From: Acanthosepion pharaonis
Taxonomy: Eukaryota; Mollusca; Cephalopoda; Sepiida; Sepiidae
NCBI GenBank assembly: GCA_903632075.3
Contig: CAHIKZ030000387.1
Span: forward strand, 112,501-176,500
Direction of reading: 5' to 3'
DNA length: 64,000 nt
Shown here: positions 10,977 through 22,122 of the stretch, in pieces
Numbering within the stretch: position 1 is the stretch's first letter
Layout of the letters: the number at the start of each line of letters is the position of its first letter
Position numbers and translations under genes: made by a program
Notes under the pieces: model-generated
The model's input: the letters and a program-made list of their open reading frames with translations, nothing else
What the model was told of the DNA's origin: nothing
Database searches by the model: none

Positions 10977-11507
10977 GGGGGGTAACAGTAAAATTGTTCA
11001 AATCGTATAACAGTATAATTGTCCATCCCACAAAATAATATCTTTAAAAAAACACGAAACTAATTTAGTATCATTTTTCTGGGTTTTTAGGTAAGATATT
11101 TAGCTATCTTGATTACGAGTTGTCCTAAGAATTACTAAAAAACGCATTTAAGTTATTCAGCTAAAAGGAGAAGAGGTCAAAATCGTTGTGTGCCAGACGC
11201 ACTGTCTCCCCAACAGAGCAATGCTGAGAGGAAAAAGATTATTCAGGCCTTCAGTAATGTTACCAACGTTCATACTCTGGCTTCCATCAAGAAAACGATA
11301 AATAAGTTTTAAAAAAGAGGGAATAGTAGAGAGAAAAACTTGATCAGGAGGTGGAAAGAGAAAGAGTGGACATCATTTCAACAAAAGAGATAAAGAGATC
11401 AATTAGAAAAGATCCAACTAAATCTATAAAACGTTTGGCATGTGAGAGAGGACTTTCAACTATGAGAGTTCAAGGAGCAGTGAAAAAAGATTTGAAAATG
11501 AATACGG
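10976..11507 (+). pseudogene. Mariner-like element M1, copy 1 (5' end and DNA-binding region)
   Basis: The left end GGTAACAGTAAAATTGTTC starts directly after a (TA)n array and matches the ends at 19513 and 44863. The frame 11351-11506 reads STKEIKRSIRKDPTKSIKRL, ACERGLSTMRVQGAVKKDLK, a helix-turn-helix region of Tc1/mariner transposases. An upstream part (AQRKKIIQAFSNVTNVHTLA-like) is in another frame. The catalytic domain is missing and the fragment ends in (TA)n at 11508. Confidence 0.7.
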
Positions 11508-11560
<53 letters not shown>

Positions 11561-11580
11561 TTATATATACACATATATGA
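11508..11580. repeat. (TA)n(TG)n array truncating M1 copy 1
   Basis: Begins immediately after the mariner helix-turn-helix codons. Confidence 0.9.
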
Positions 11581-11739
11581 GTATTTTTTAAATTCTCTAT
11601 ATTCATAGAGGGAGATTGATTGATTCGTTTTCTACGGCTTATCAACCCTTTGCAGGTTATTTAAAGGCAGAAAATAGTTTTAGATTGTAAGATTTTTTTG
11701 AGACAATAATGATTTAGTTATACAAGTCTGACTAAGTAA

Positions 11740-11940
11740 CCCATAGCTGGGGGGGAAAAGTGGTAGATTCATACTTTTCCCAAGGTTGTTTGTTGGTGCG
11801 TAAGTGAAGTTAACGAACCCGACCGGAATTCGAACCCTGCTCTCCGATTAACATTTCCGATACATTATCCATTAGACCCCACCCCCTCGCATCCAAGCTT
11901 ACAGCATCTGCTATTAGCAAGCGCTAAACCATCTAGGTAC
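11740..11940 (-). repeat. tRNA-derived SINE, family S2 (copy 1)
   Basis: The minus strand holds GGTTCGAATTCC (Pol III B box) preceded by GTCTAATGGATAATG, like the D-arm of a tRNA. It is followed by sequence shared with copies at 15100-15230 and 18290-18460: GGAAA/GGTATGAATC and an AGCTxxGGG run. Family assignment is by comparison within the window. Confidence 0.6.
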
Positions 11941-12060
11941 TGACATATAAAGGAAGCATTTGTAGATATAGACAGTGTTATTTGATTTAATTCGATTTAT
12001 TTTTTACGGCTTATCAACCCTTTTTAGATTATTTAATTCTGGAACATATTTTTGATTTAA

Positions 12061-12061
<1 letters not shown>

Positions 12062-12136
<75 letters not shown>
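12062..12136. repeat. (TA)n microsatellite
   Basis: About 75 bases of uninterrupted TA beside the SINE cluster. Confidence 0.95.
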
Positions 12137-12140
<4 letters not shown>

Positions 12141-12515
12141 TAAGACATTTTATCTTTATACATTCTTCTTATAGATAAAATAATTAAGTAAATGCTCTGC
12201 TTTTTTTTGGGGGGGTTGGGGGGTAAATAAATAGTATTTATAACATTTACCGACCTGAATGTCCGATAATTTTTTATAGAAAATATTCGTTCTCCGACAG
12301 GAATCGAATGTTTATACATTCTGTGGTTCAATCCTATACGGAACCGTCATTTAGCCTGACGTGCTCTTAACCGATCGAGCCACAGAGGATCGTCCGATTT
12401 GCAAGGTCGAATTTACTGCCTTTATGGCGCATCCAAATGTAAACAAATGATGTCACACATCATGAAATGGACAAAGTCCGACAATTATTTTGAAGACATT
12501 TTTATGTTTATACAT
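12137..12515 (-). repeat. tRNA-derived SINE S1, copy 1 (rearranged)
   Basis: On the minus strand, positions 12389-12290 fold like a class II tRNA. The acceptor strand is TCCTCTG, the D stem GCTC/GAGC and the anticodon stem CGTCA/TGACG with loop GGCTAAA. A ~24-base foreign insert (TTTATACATTCTGTGGTTC) breaks the T arm. Downstream is a ~150-base body ending ATGTATAAAGATAAAATGTC. The insert copies the junction at 12506-12530 in the opposite orientation, which suggests template switching. Confidence 0.65.
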
Positions 12516-12763
12516 TCTGTGGTTCAATCGCTTAAGAGCACATCAGGCTAAATGAGGGTTCCATATAGGATACAGGTTCGAATCCTGTCGGAGAATGAAT
12601 ATTTTCTATGAAAAGTTTTCAGACCTTCAGGCCGGTAAATGTTATAAATACTGTAAAATAATAATAAAAAAAAAAAATAGCATTTACTTAAATATTTGCA
12701 TCTATAAAAAAATGTATAAACATAAAATGTCTTAAAATAATTGTCGGACTTTGTCCATTTCAT
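12514..12763 (+). repeat. tRNA-derived SINE S1, copy 2, inverted relative to copy 1
   Basis: The B box AGGTTCGAATCCTGT is a perfect 5-bp T stem (ACAGG/CCTGT) with a 7-base loop. The body and tail run to 12763. The tail 12710-12763 is the reverse complement of 12462-12515, so copies 1 and 2 form a head-to-head inverted pair with ~54-bp matching arms. The 5' acceptor strand is lost. Confidence 0.65.
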
Positions 12764-12803
12764 AATATATATATATAGATAGATAGATAGATATATATAT
12801 ATG
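12764..12803. repeat. (TA)n(GATA)n array
   Basis: Short mixed TA and GATA array between the SINE tail and a PLE arm. Confidence 0.85.
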
Positions 12804-13348
12804 CTTGTCTGAATAAATTACAGACATTATATCTGCTAATTTTTAATAAAATCCGTTCATATTCACGAATAACCTGCAGTGTACTTGTATTAAAGGATGA
12901 GAGAAATGTACTATAGCAGTTTAATTTTCTTTTCATTTCCGAAGTACTTTCGATCTTCTTTCAAGTTCATCTTCAGTGGTGCAAATAGTACAAAACTCTA
13001 TATTATTCATTAGTATAAGTATTTAAACAAAATTGTGCGTTCTTATCCATTAATGTAATTTTTTCATTATGTTTTTAAATGCAAAACGATTGATAATGTG
13101 CTGAGCGTTCATTAGAACGTGAAAAAAAATATCCTTTATGAAATCTTTTCATATTATAATGTCATGGTCATGTGCGCATCTTGGAAGAAGATCGAAAGTA
13201 CTTGGAAAATGAAAATAAAAGTATTTTAACAGCTATAGCACATTTCTCTCATCTTTTAACATTAATACACGGAAAGTTATTCGTGAATATGAAAGGAATT
13301 TATTAAAAATTACCAGACAATGTTTGTAATTTTTTCAATCGGACTTGC
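12803..13348. repeat. PLE terminal-repeat palindrome (head to head)
   Basis: The left arm 12803-12976 is the imperfect reverse complement of 13180-13348. Shared blocks are TATTCGTGAATATGAA, GTACATTTCTCTCAT and GATCGAAAGTACTT. Both arms contain a hammerhead-like core. The right arm leads to GCTACCTAAACACACACA at about 13365. The same unit, single and direct, is at 20150-20535. Confidence 0.8.
12942..12976 (-). ncRNA. Hammerhead-ribozyme-like core in PLE palindrome
   Basis: On the minus strand: CTGAAGA (fits CTGANGA), a loop region with weak stem II, GATC, GAAA, then AGTACT (palindromic minimal stem III) and T. The partner copy at 13171-13204 has kept GATCGAAAGTACTT but lost the CTGANGA box. 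Confidence 0.45.
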
Positions 13349-13365
13349 CTAAAAGAGAATTTGCT

Positions 13366-13397
13366 ACCTAAACACACACACACACATATATATATAT
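13366..13397. repeat. (CA)n(TA)n microsatellite at the PLE boundary
   Basis: Starts after GCTACCTAAACACACACA, the boundary shared by the PLE terminal repeats of this window. Confidence 0.85.
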
Positions 13398-13731
13398 TTC
13401 AGACATTTTTATGTTTATACATTCTTTTTATAGATACAAATATTTAAGCAAATGCTCTGTTTTATAATAAACAGTATTAAACAACATTTATCGGCCTCAA
13501 TGTCCGAGAAACTTTCATAGAAAATATTCGTCCTCCGACAGGAATCGAACTTGTATCTTATACGAACCGTCATATAGCCTGACGTGCCTTAACCGTTTCG
13601 GCCACAGTGGAGCGTTCGATTGGCAAGGTCGAATTTACTGCCTTACTAAACTTTAATCTTCCATGATTCTCTTACGTACATTCATATCTGCTCATGGCGT
13701 ATCAAATGTAAATAAATGACGTCACATATTA
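13395..13731 (-). repeat. tRNA-derived SINE S1, copy 3 (best tRNA fold)
   Basis: Minus-strand 13611-13531 is an 81-base tRNA-like unit. The acceptor TCCACTG pairs with CGGAGGA with one mismatch. It has D stem GCC/GGC, anticodon stem CGTCA/TGACG with loop GGCTATA, a long variable arm, T stem ACAAG/CCTGT with one mismatch, and B box AGTTCGATTCC. The anticodon would be CTA, but position 33 is G instead of T, which argues against a working tRNA. A TGACGTCA palindrome lies at about 13718. Confidence 0.65.
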
Positions 13732-13890
13732 TGAAATGGACAAAGTCTGACAATTATTTTAAGATATTTTTATAAATACAAAATTTCATTTTATTATAAT
13801 ACAGAGCATTTACTTAAGTATTTGTATCTATAAAAAGAATCTATAAACATAAAGATGTCTTAAAATAATTGGCGGACATGAGAAATTACA
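13732..13890 (+). repeat. S1 SINE tail remnants, inverted pair
   Basis: 13732-13780 is the reverse complement of the S1 tail. 13793-13890 is the end of the S1 body and tail in forward orientation. The tRNA-like part is deleted. Confidence 0.6.
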
Positions 13891-14490
13891 TTCATAAATT
13901 AGATTAAAAGTAAAACTAATAAAGATGTTACCGTAACTATTTTTACAATATTAAAAAAAGTACGATTGGTCGGGTAAACAAACTATTATAATTTAAAATA
14001 TATTTTTAATATGTTCTCTATAACTGTGTTAATAAATATAGTATTTAATTTATATGAAGTCCCTAAACTATTTGTTTTTAAAAAATTAAATATTTAAATT
14101 AATAGCAAACATCAAATTTTTTTAGACATCTAAATTTCTATCAAGCATTAAAATCTATTCTTTACATAAATTGCTAAAACCCAATTACAACCTCTTTCTC
14201 TTTACTTCCCTCTCCCTCTTTTTTCTTTTTCTTTTTTCCTTTTTTCTTTTCTCCCTACTCCCCTCCCATTTCTATATATCACTTCCGTTAAGTTAACCGT
14301 CTAAATAGGCCAAGGTCTGGTCACTCCTCCTCCCACAATATAAAGTATACTTGAGAGAGATATGAAACTAATCCCTTCCTATACTCTACCATATCTCTTT
14401 AACTATCCCTCTTACACTCTCTGTTAAATTACAAAAACTTACACTACCCATCAATTTTAATTTCATTTTTCGTTTCATTTCATTTTTTGG
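13891..14490. other. AT-rich stretch without recognised feature
   Basis: Contains a T/C-rich run at 14195-14275. I see no gene, RNA or known repeat. Confidence 0.6.
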
Positions 14491-14499
14491 AAGTGCTAT

Positions 14500-14545
14500 C
14501 TGATGATCCGGCGTCCTTTAAAAGGACTCTGGTGAAATAAATTAT
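14500..14545 (+). ncRNA. Hammerhead-like motif with long stem II
   Basis: CTGATGA (exact box, 14500-14506) is followed by a strong hairpin in which CCGGCGTCCTTT pairs with AAAGGACTCTGG, with one mismatch and one wobble. Then come T, GAAA (14534-14537) and an A/T-only segment (AATAAATTATT) that can close stem III. Stem I is weak (TAT/ATA). A decayed inverted copy is at 49438-49495. Confidence 0.4.
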
Positions 14546-14580
14546 TATAATGGTACCTTAAAGTGGTCTATTTTTTTTAA

Positions 14581-14583
<3 letters not shown>

Positions 14584-14633
<50 letters not shown>
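14584..14633. repeat. (TA)n microsatellite
   Basis: Uninterrupted TA array between the ribozyme-like repeat and repeat R3. Confidence 0.95.
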
Positions 14634-14634
<1 letters not shown>

Positions 14635-14639
14635 CTGGT

Positions 14640-15005
14640 CACTCGTATTCGAGGATACCCGTCTACTAGAGCAGCTAGTCAATCCCTATTGCAGAATCTC
14701 GCTCAGGCACATTCGTGTTTGTTCAACACCCACAAAGCCCACCTGTGGTTTATACTGCAACTATGCTGAGCATACCTTAGTTACAGTTTCTGGTATAGAG
14801 CACGTTATGTAGCGTGATCAACAATCTGAACATGGTCAGAAGACTCAGACTCTCGGTCACGATGACTTGTGACTTCGTTTGGCACAGTCATCGACGGTTC
14901 GCCAAGTGTTCCGTCTACCCATTTTCACTCACAAGGCTTGGGTCAACCCGTGGTATGGTTTTCAGGCACTTTCCAAAGGTGCCACATGCTGGGATCAAAT
15001 ATATA
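14640..15005 (+). repeat. Interspersed repeat R3, copy 1
   Basis: Matches 35070-35290 over several blocks: AGCGTGATCAACAATCTGAA, GTGGTATGGTTTTCAGG, and ACTATGCTGAGCA / CCTATACTGAGCA. The family is unknown. It may be a SINE, but I see no clear Pol III boxes. Confidence 0.6.
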
Positions 15006-15099
15006 AATGTGTGTGTTTGTGTGTGGGGGGTGTCGAGGGGTGCGTGTGTTGTGAGTGAATATTGCATGAAGAATTTCCTTTTCAGCATAACAATGTTTA

Positions 15100-15230
15100 A
15101 CAGATTCCAGTCCTACTATTTAATCCATAGAGATGGGTTCATACCTTTCCTAAGGTATATGCGCGACTAAACCGACTGGGGTTCGAACTCGGCACTCCGG
15201 ATTCTCTTTCTGAGCTGTTATCTACCTGCA
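15100..15230 (-). repeat. tRNA-derived SINE, family S2 (copy 2)
   Basis: On the minus strand the B box CGAGTTCGAACCCC is preceded by a tRNA-like half. On the plus strand GGGTTCATACCTTTCC lies upstream. The order and sequences match the S2 copies at 11740 and 18290. Confidence 0.55.
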
Positions 15231-15434
15231 CTTTGGATACATATATCGGAATTGTATACGAGCTTATAACTAAGCATTAGTTGGCTATATTGTTGGGTCT
15301 GTATGCATCCATTTGGAAGATGGCTGGAAGGGATAGAGTCGGTGTCTTCTACACCCTGATCATAAGGGGAGCATAAAGGTGGGTATGTTTATATTGTAGT
15401 ATGCTGATACGCTCATTAAGCTTCTTTGTCAAGG

Positions 15435-15990
15435 ATCAGAGTGTAGTATCGGCTCGATCCCCGTTTGTTCCACGCTAGAATCAGTTATGTTTTTACATTA
15501 TTTTTCAATGAAAATCTCTACTATTATTCTGTTTGTATGTATGGCTGTTACGCCTTTGTCCCCAGGATCAGAGTGTAGTATCTGTCTGAGCCTCGACCCT
15601 TCCGGGCTGGATTTAAATATGGTTTCTGATTCAAAATATATACTATTATTCTATTTGATTTTATGTATAACTGTTATCCTTTTTTTAAGTGTCTCTTGGG
15701 TTTATACGTAGTAAATTTTAGTAAAAGCCGAAGAGCCCCTCAATGTAGAAATTTAATGAATGCGATGTGTGATGAGTAAGAGGAGGAAGTAGAAAATGAA
15801 GATTATGAGAATAGTGAGAATAGATAATAATTGGCACTCAAAATGTCAAAAAAAATGTTAGGATAAAAGTGTAGTATCTGTGCCTGATCCCCATCCCTAC
15901 TGAACAGAAATCTATCCTCTTTTTGTACTTGTTAGTCTGTATGACTCTTACACATTTCTACCTGGAATCAAAGCCTAGTATCAACCTAAT
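15435..15990 (+). repeat. Degenerate tandem repeat around GATCAGAGTGTAGTATC
   Basis: The phrase GATCAGAGTGTAGTATC occurs at 15435 and 15567, with decayed forms near 15863 and 15966. Each is followed by a CTGAxCC(T/C)CGACCC-like stretch. Spacings vary from ~100 to ~300 bases. Open frames here are not supported by any recognised family. Confidence 0.6.
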
Positions 15991-16009
15991 CCTGGTACTT
16001 CTGATATCA

Positions 16010-16720
16010 CTTTTCCTTTTGTAATCATTTCACCCCCAAGCAAGACAATAAAGCCACTAAGACGCAAAGGGGTTACCGAGTGTAAGAGAATATGAGAGAA
16101 ATCACAATTAACGTTCGAGAACAATAAAAGAGCAGGAATTAAGAAGACGGAAGATGACGATTGACATTACATTTAAATTTTGGAAGACCAAAGTTGACTG
16201 GAAAGCGAGAAGCCGGAAAAGAGTTCCACAAGGGAGAAGTGCGATAGAAGAAAATGTTAGCATAGAACTTACGGTTACATCTAGCCAACTATACAGTAAA
16301 CTAATGAGACCTTGCCGCCAATCTAGTAGTAAATTCATAAACCCCAGATACAATAGAGAAAAGTTCATCCATTCAGTTACCATATTTATAGAAAATGACA
16401 CAGGGAAGCTATGTTACGGCGGTGGAAAAGTGACTGAAGCCGAGATGCCAGGTTAGGATTGAGAAAATTGCAGATTCTTTGGGGGATTTTATCAAGACTC
16501 TCTAAATACATAGCAGAAGCACCAGGTCAGATGTGACAGTAATATTCAATCCCTGAACTAGACTTATAAATATGTTAAGATAGATTCTAGCGATAAAAAT
16601 TGTCTAACACGACACAGTGAACCAACTTTCTTAGCAGCAGACCTAGGAATTGAGTCAATATAATCTTTCCACCTCATGTCATCGGGAAACGTTAACCCGA
16701 AAACTTACTCTTTCAAACCG
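16010..16720 (-). pseudogene. 5'-truncated APE-type LINE tail (copy 3)
   Basis: Aligns with the minus-strand copy at 2640-3480, sharing GACACAGGGAAGCTA, CTGGAAAGC and AATTAAGAAGAC. The minus strand includes a C-terminal LINE stretch ending in SPRNIASLCHFL-like codons. The frame is broken. The two copies differ by many small indels, so they are old, independent insertions. Confidence 0.75.
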
Positions 16721-17289
16721 AGAATCTATACAATCATTCTGTTTTGGTTTTGTTTATGGATCCTGTCCGTATTTAACAAAAGTAAAACAAATACACATTT
16801 TAATCTCTCTTCACTAAATAAATTGCTCGTGGAAAAAAAAAATCTATTTTTGATTGGCGTAACTGTAACAGTCGTACCGAACCAGCAAATATTCGCGAAC
16901 GGCGTTAGTAAATGTTTCCCCAAGTGAGACACCGATGAGACAGGTATCATAATTTGACCATCAACTGATACGTTGTTATCGATAACGCTGATAAGGGTCT
17001 GGGTTATCTAAAACGGAGTTAGCAATGAGGCCGCGTTTTAGATTGGGTTGTAGTTGTCTCCTGCCTGGGTGGGCCTAGGGAGCGTAAAAATTGGTCTGTT
17101 TTAGTCTCGGGGTTCCTCACTTAACGGCCGTGTCCGCTTTCACAAGATCCTGACAACGTCACCTACTGGGAATGACCAAGAATGAAGCGACGGTGACGAG
17201 GAGAGGAAAAGTATTTCTCTTTTCTTTCTTTTTGCTGTGGCGACAGGGGGTAGGGATACGTTCGCAGTTAGGGTCGGGGAGATATAAAT

Positions 17290-17340
17290 TTAATCCCCCA
17301 CCTTTTTTTTTTTTTTTTTTCTTTTTTTTTTAGGAAAAAT
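17290..17340. repeat. Poly-T run
   Basis: T-rich homopolymer block preceding the CT tract. 16721-17289 has no recognised feature. Confidence 0.8.
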
Positions 17341-17454
17341 GACATTTTTGTAATAGAGTAACGAGAAGAAAGATGGACAGAATGAGATAGATCTCAACAT
17401 GGACAGATTGTCTACCCTGCTAATTAACACAAGCTACATGGAGAAGAAGTGGAT

Positions 17455-17461
17455 AACAAGT

Positions 17462-17502
<41 letters not shown>

Positions 17503-18190
17503 CTCTCTCTCTATATATATATATATTTATATATATATATATATATATCACTCTCTTTCGCTCCCTCTCTCCATTTAATTTCACTCTCTCACTTTCTTTC
17601 TCTCTCCTTTTCTCCATCTCTCTCTACTCTCTTTCTATTTTCTCTCTATCTCTCTTATTATTTCTCTGCCTCTCTCTCTCCATTCTTTGTCTCTCTTTCT
17701 TTGTCTCTTTTTCTTTTTCTCTCTTTCTCTCTCTTTCCCTCTCTCTTTATCTCCCTCTCTTTCTCTCTCTTTCTCTCTCTCTTTCTCTCCATATCTTTCT
17801 CCATCTCTCTTTCTCTAACTCTCTCTCCCCCCTTTTCTTCACTTTCTTTCTCTTTTCCCTTCTTTATCTCTCATTCTCTTTTTGCTCTATCTTTCATTGT
17901 TTCTCTCTCTTTCTCTCCATTTTTCTCTCTCTTTCTCTTACTCACGTTCATTCTTTCTTTATCCCTTTCTTTATCTTTTTCTCTCATTTTCTTTCTCTCT
18001 CTTTCATTCATTCTTTCTATTTTTTCTCTCTTTTTCCTTCTCTCTCCCCCTTTCATTTTCTCTCCCACTTTCTTTCCCTCTCCTTCTTTTTCTTTCTCAC
18101 TCTCTCTTTCTCTTCATTTCTTTCCTTCTATCTCTTTCTCTCTCTCTTTCTTTCTCTCTCTTTCTCTCCATCTCTTTCTCTTTCTTGTTA
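17455..18190. repeat. Polypyrimidine (CT)n/(CTTT)n tract with embedded (TA)n
   Basis: About 735 bases of C and T with loose CTCTTTCTCTCTCTTT-type units and a (TA)n insert at 17512-17548. It gives a 252-codon open frame of Leu, Ser and Phe on the plus strand, which is compositional. Confidence 0.92.
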
Positions 18191-18229
18191 GTTTTATAAT
18201 AAACTGATACTAGTAATGTAACGGTTATC

Positions 18230-18285
18230 GGCGCGTAAGGATATGGAGAGTAAGGATAAGGAGAGTAAGGATAAGGAAAGTTCAA
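18230..18285. repeat. Short tandem GAGTAAGGATAAG repeat
   Basis: Three to four copies of AAGGATAAGGAGAGT just after the CT tract. Confidence 0.8.
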
Positions 18286-18289
18286 ATTC

Positions 18290-18460
18290 GTAACATTCAT
18301 TTTGGCACTAATGAACTTCGAAAGGGAAGCTGCTCGGATTAAGGAATCGGAGAGCCGAGTTCGAATTCCAGTCGAATCCATTACATTCACTTAAGTGCTA
18401 ATACCATTGGGAAAGGTATGAATCCTCTTCTTCACCCCCAGCTTTGGGTAAATAGCAGGA
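18290..18460 (+). repeat. tRNA-derived SINE, family S2 (copy 3)
   Basis: GAGTTCGAATTCC (B box) at about 18358 is followed by TGGGAAAGGTATGAATCC and CCCCAGCTTTGGGTAA, as in the inverted copies at 11740 and 15100. Confidence 0.6.
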
Positions 18461-18548
18461 CCGACCGGGTTCTATAGCCTTTGATGTCAACTGATCTACC
18501 GCAGATGAAATGGCAACCTACTGCAGGAAAAAAATCTGCCTCGTCAGT

Positions 18549-18568
18549 CATGTATCGAAAGATACATG
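18549..18568 (+). other. Perfect 8-bp hairpin with GAAA tetraloop
   Basis: CATGTATC-GAAA-GATACATG is a perfect stem capped by a GNRA-type loop. It lies in a longer repeat-like stretch of unknown family (18450-18760). Confidence 0.7.
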
Positions 18569-19312
18569 ATCGCCTAAGTGTGTATCATGCATGGCACATA
18601 ACTGACTGACTGAATTTCGAAAGACTGTCTTTTTCTCTTCTCCAACACCAAGCTGAGTAGACTGGGATCTCTAACTTTGCGCGACACCCGATCGAATTCA
18701 GATCCGTTGTTATTTTCCCAAGCCGTCATAACAATTCGCAAAATAGAAATGGAACGTATGGAGAGCCATGATCACCTTTATCCGGAAGAGATATAGCAGA
18801 AGAATTATATATTCTGGCACCATTCGTACGTTCAGAATCTTAAAATACAGTTTTTCCCAGGACTGTAAAATTATACTATGGGCTACTGTTTATTATTTTA
18901 ATAACAATCTTTTAAAAAAATATTATTATTCACTATCAATTACTTATAGTTTAATATTGATCCCCCATTTCCTAATCTGTAACCTCTATGTTGAGTTCTA
19001 TTTAGGATATTGGGAAGATCAAAGGTCATTGCGGTAGACTTGTTAAAATGAGACAAATTTAAAACACACACAATCATTACTCTATCTTACACTCTTTTAC
19101 GCTCTCTTTCATTCTTTTTTATATGGGTTGTGTGTATGTATCTAGAGTTATAGGGATGTTTTATTTTCCAAATACAGTCAGCACATTGTGGCCGTGTTCG
19201 TATTGATTGATGGCATTTTTTTGTTTTTCATTATCAAGGCTTCCATTATTTTCAATCTCTACATGCATGCACAGAACTATACATCCGGTTAAAAAGCAAA
19301 AATAAAAACATC

Positions 19313-19347
19313 CTTGATAATGGCTAAAAGTATAGCCGAAAGCGCTC
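19313..19347 (+). ncRNA. Hammerhead-ribozyme-like core
   Basis: TTGATAA (altered CTGANGA), stem II GGCT-AAAAGTAT-AGCC, GAAA, AGCGCT palindrome and C at the cleavage position. A 3-bp stem I (TCC/GGA) is possible. It is followed at ~19460 by the PLE boundary GCTGCCTAAATATATA. Confidence 0.45.
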
Positions 19348-19466
19348 GGAATTACAAAACATTTGGACAGTTTCTACACACTCTGTGTCCAGGAAAGGAA
19401 ACACTTATATGTAGTACCTTGGCTGTCGTAGATCAGGGAAACATGTATAAATGATGGATTGCTGCC

Positions 19467-19470
<4 letters not shown>

Positions 19471-19512
<42 letters not shown>
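19471..19512. repeat. (TA)n array between PLE boundary and mariner M1
   Basis: PLE terminal sequence ends at GCCTAAATATA on the left. The M1 inverted repeat ACCGGGTGTAACAGC starts on the right. Confidence 0.9.
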
Positions 19513-19514
<2 letters not shown>

Positions 19515-19804
19515 GGGTGTAACAGCAAAATTGTTCAAATCGTGTAAAAGAAAAATTGTCCAATTGTTAAATTAAGCTTTTGAACCGTTGCAACTTAGAA
19601 GTGATTAAAGATATCTTACTGGAATTCTCCGAGGTTTTTATAACACTATCGTACTCTACTTTGAGCAATAACCTGGTATAATTAAACTCCAAGCTTAACA
19701 GAAGAATCGTGATGAAATCGATCATAAACGAAAATGATATTAATTATCATTAATTAATCATAGCTAAGGATCGGAAGCTTCTGAACGATTGAAATTATGT
19801 TCAA

Positions 19805-19858
<54 letters not shown>

Positions 19859-20090
19859 CCAGGGTCATTTTGCAACTTATTCAAGATGATCTCTAACCTT
19901 GTAAATGTGCCTCACACGTTTCACGTACGATTTCATTTTCAAGTCTTTTTTCACTGCTCTTTGGACTGTCATAACTGAAACTCCTCTCTCACGTGCGAAA
20001 CGTCTTATGGATTGAGTTTGATTTTTTAAAATTCTTCTCTTTAGCTCAAAATTGATGATCCCTCTTCCTGTTGTGACCTTCTATGTGAAA
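19513..20090 (-). pseudogene. Mariner-like element M1, copy 2
   Basis: 19513-19690 is the element end, with GTAACAGCAAAATTGTTC as inverted repeat. It matches the reverse complement of 45290-45450. After a (TA)n array (19808-19855) the minus strand from 20090 reads KRRILKNQTQSIRRFARERG, VSVMTVQRAVKKDLKMKSYV, the transposase helix-turn-helix, then a stop. The catalytic domain is missing. Confidence 0.7.
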
Positions 20091-20094
20091 ATAT

Positions 20095-20296
20095 GTGTAG
20101 CTATCCATTAGCGATTTTTTCTTCTTTTGTATTTAAATGCTATAGCTGACAGTTATGCTTTAGCGTTCATTGGAACGTGAAAAGTTATCCATTATAGAAT
20201 TTTCTATTTTGGAATGTTTTGATCAAGCCTGCATTAATACGTGAAAACTGTTCTTTTATACGCATTTAATAATAATTTATTAATGGATAGCTACAC
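20095..20296. repeat. 16-bp perfect inverted repeat in PLE terminal sequence
   Basis: GTGTAGCTATCCATTA at 20095 and TAATGGATAGCTACAC at 20281 are exact reverse complements ~170 bases apart. The internal GCGTTCATTGGAACGTGAAA is shared with about 13105. Confidence 0.8.
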
Positions 20297-20322
20297 GTAG
20301 TTTTTTCCTTACAAGTTGCACC

Positions 20323-20358
20323 CTTGATGATGATCTCAGAAAGAGATGGAAAGTACTT
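20323..20358 (+). ncRNA. Hammerhead-ribozyme-like core
   Basis: TTGATGA (one change from CTGATGA), stem II built from GATCTC/GAGAT around AGAAA, GAAA, then AGTACT palindrome and T. It lies in a PLE terminal repeat whose boundary TTCTGCCTAAACACAG is at about 20515. Confidence 0.5.
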
Positions 20359-20532
20359 GGGAAATAAAAGCTATTTTCAATGTTACAGTACATTTCTTGT
20401 TTTATTTAATTGTAATATACGGGAAAATATTCGTGAATATTAAAGGATTATGACAAAAATAAGCAGACAATGTTTGTAATTTATTCAGTCAGACATACCA
20501 TAAAGAGATTTTTCTGCCTAAACACAGAAACA

Positions 20533-21975
<1,443 letters not shown>

Positions 21976-22043
<68 letters not shown>

Positions 22044-22051
22044 ACTAATAT

Positions 22052-22120
<69 letters not shown>
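21976..22120. repeat. Compound (CA)n(TA)n arrays
   Basis: Two TA arrays split by TTGACTAATATTAT, at the 3' boundary of PLE family 1. Confidence 0.95.

Positions 22121-22122
<2 letters not shown>

Noticed and set aside
12290..13611. tRNA-like units as functional tRNA genes
   Set aside because: Position 33 is not T, acceptor strands are mismatched or lost, one T arm has an insert, and the units sit in a repeated SINE body.
17449..18207. 252-codon open frame rich in Leu, Ser and Phe
   Set aside because: It is the translation of a polypyrimidine tract. All forward frames are open, and no domain is present.
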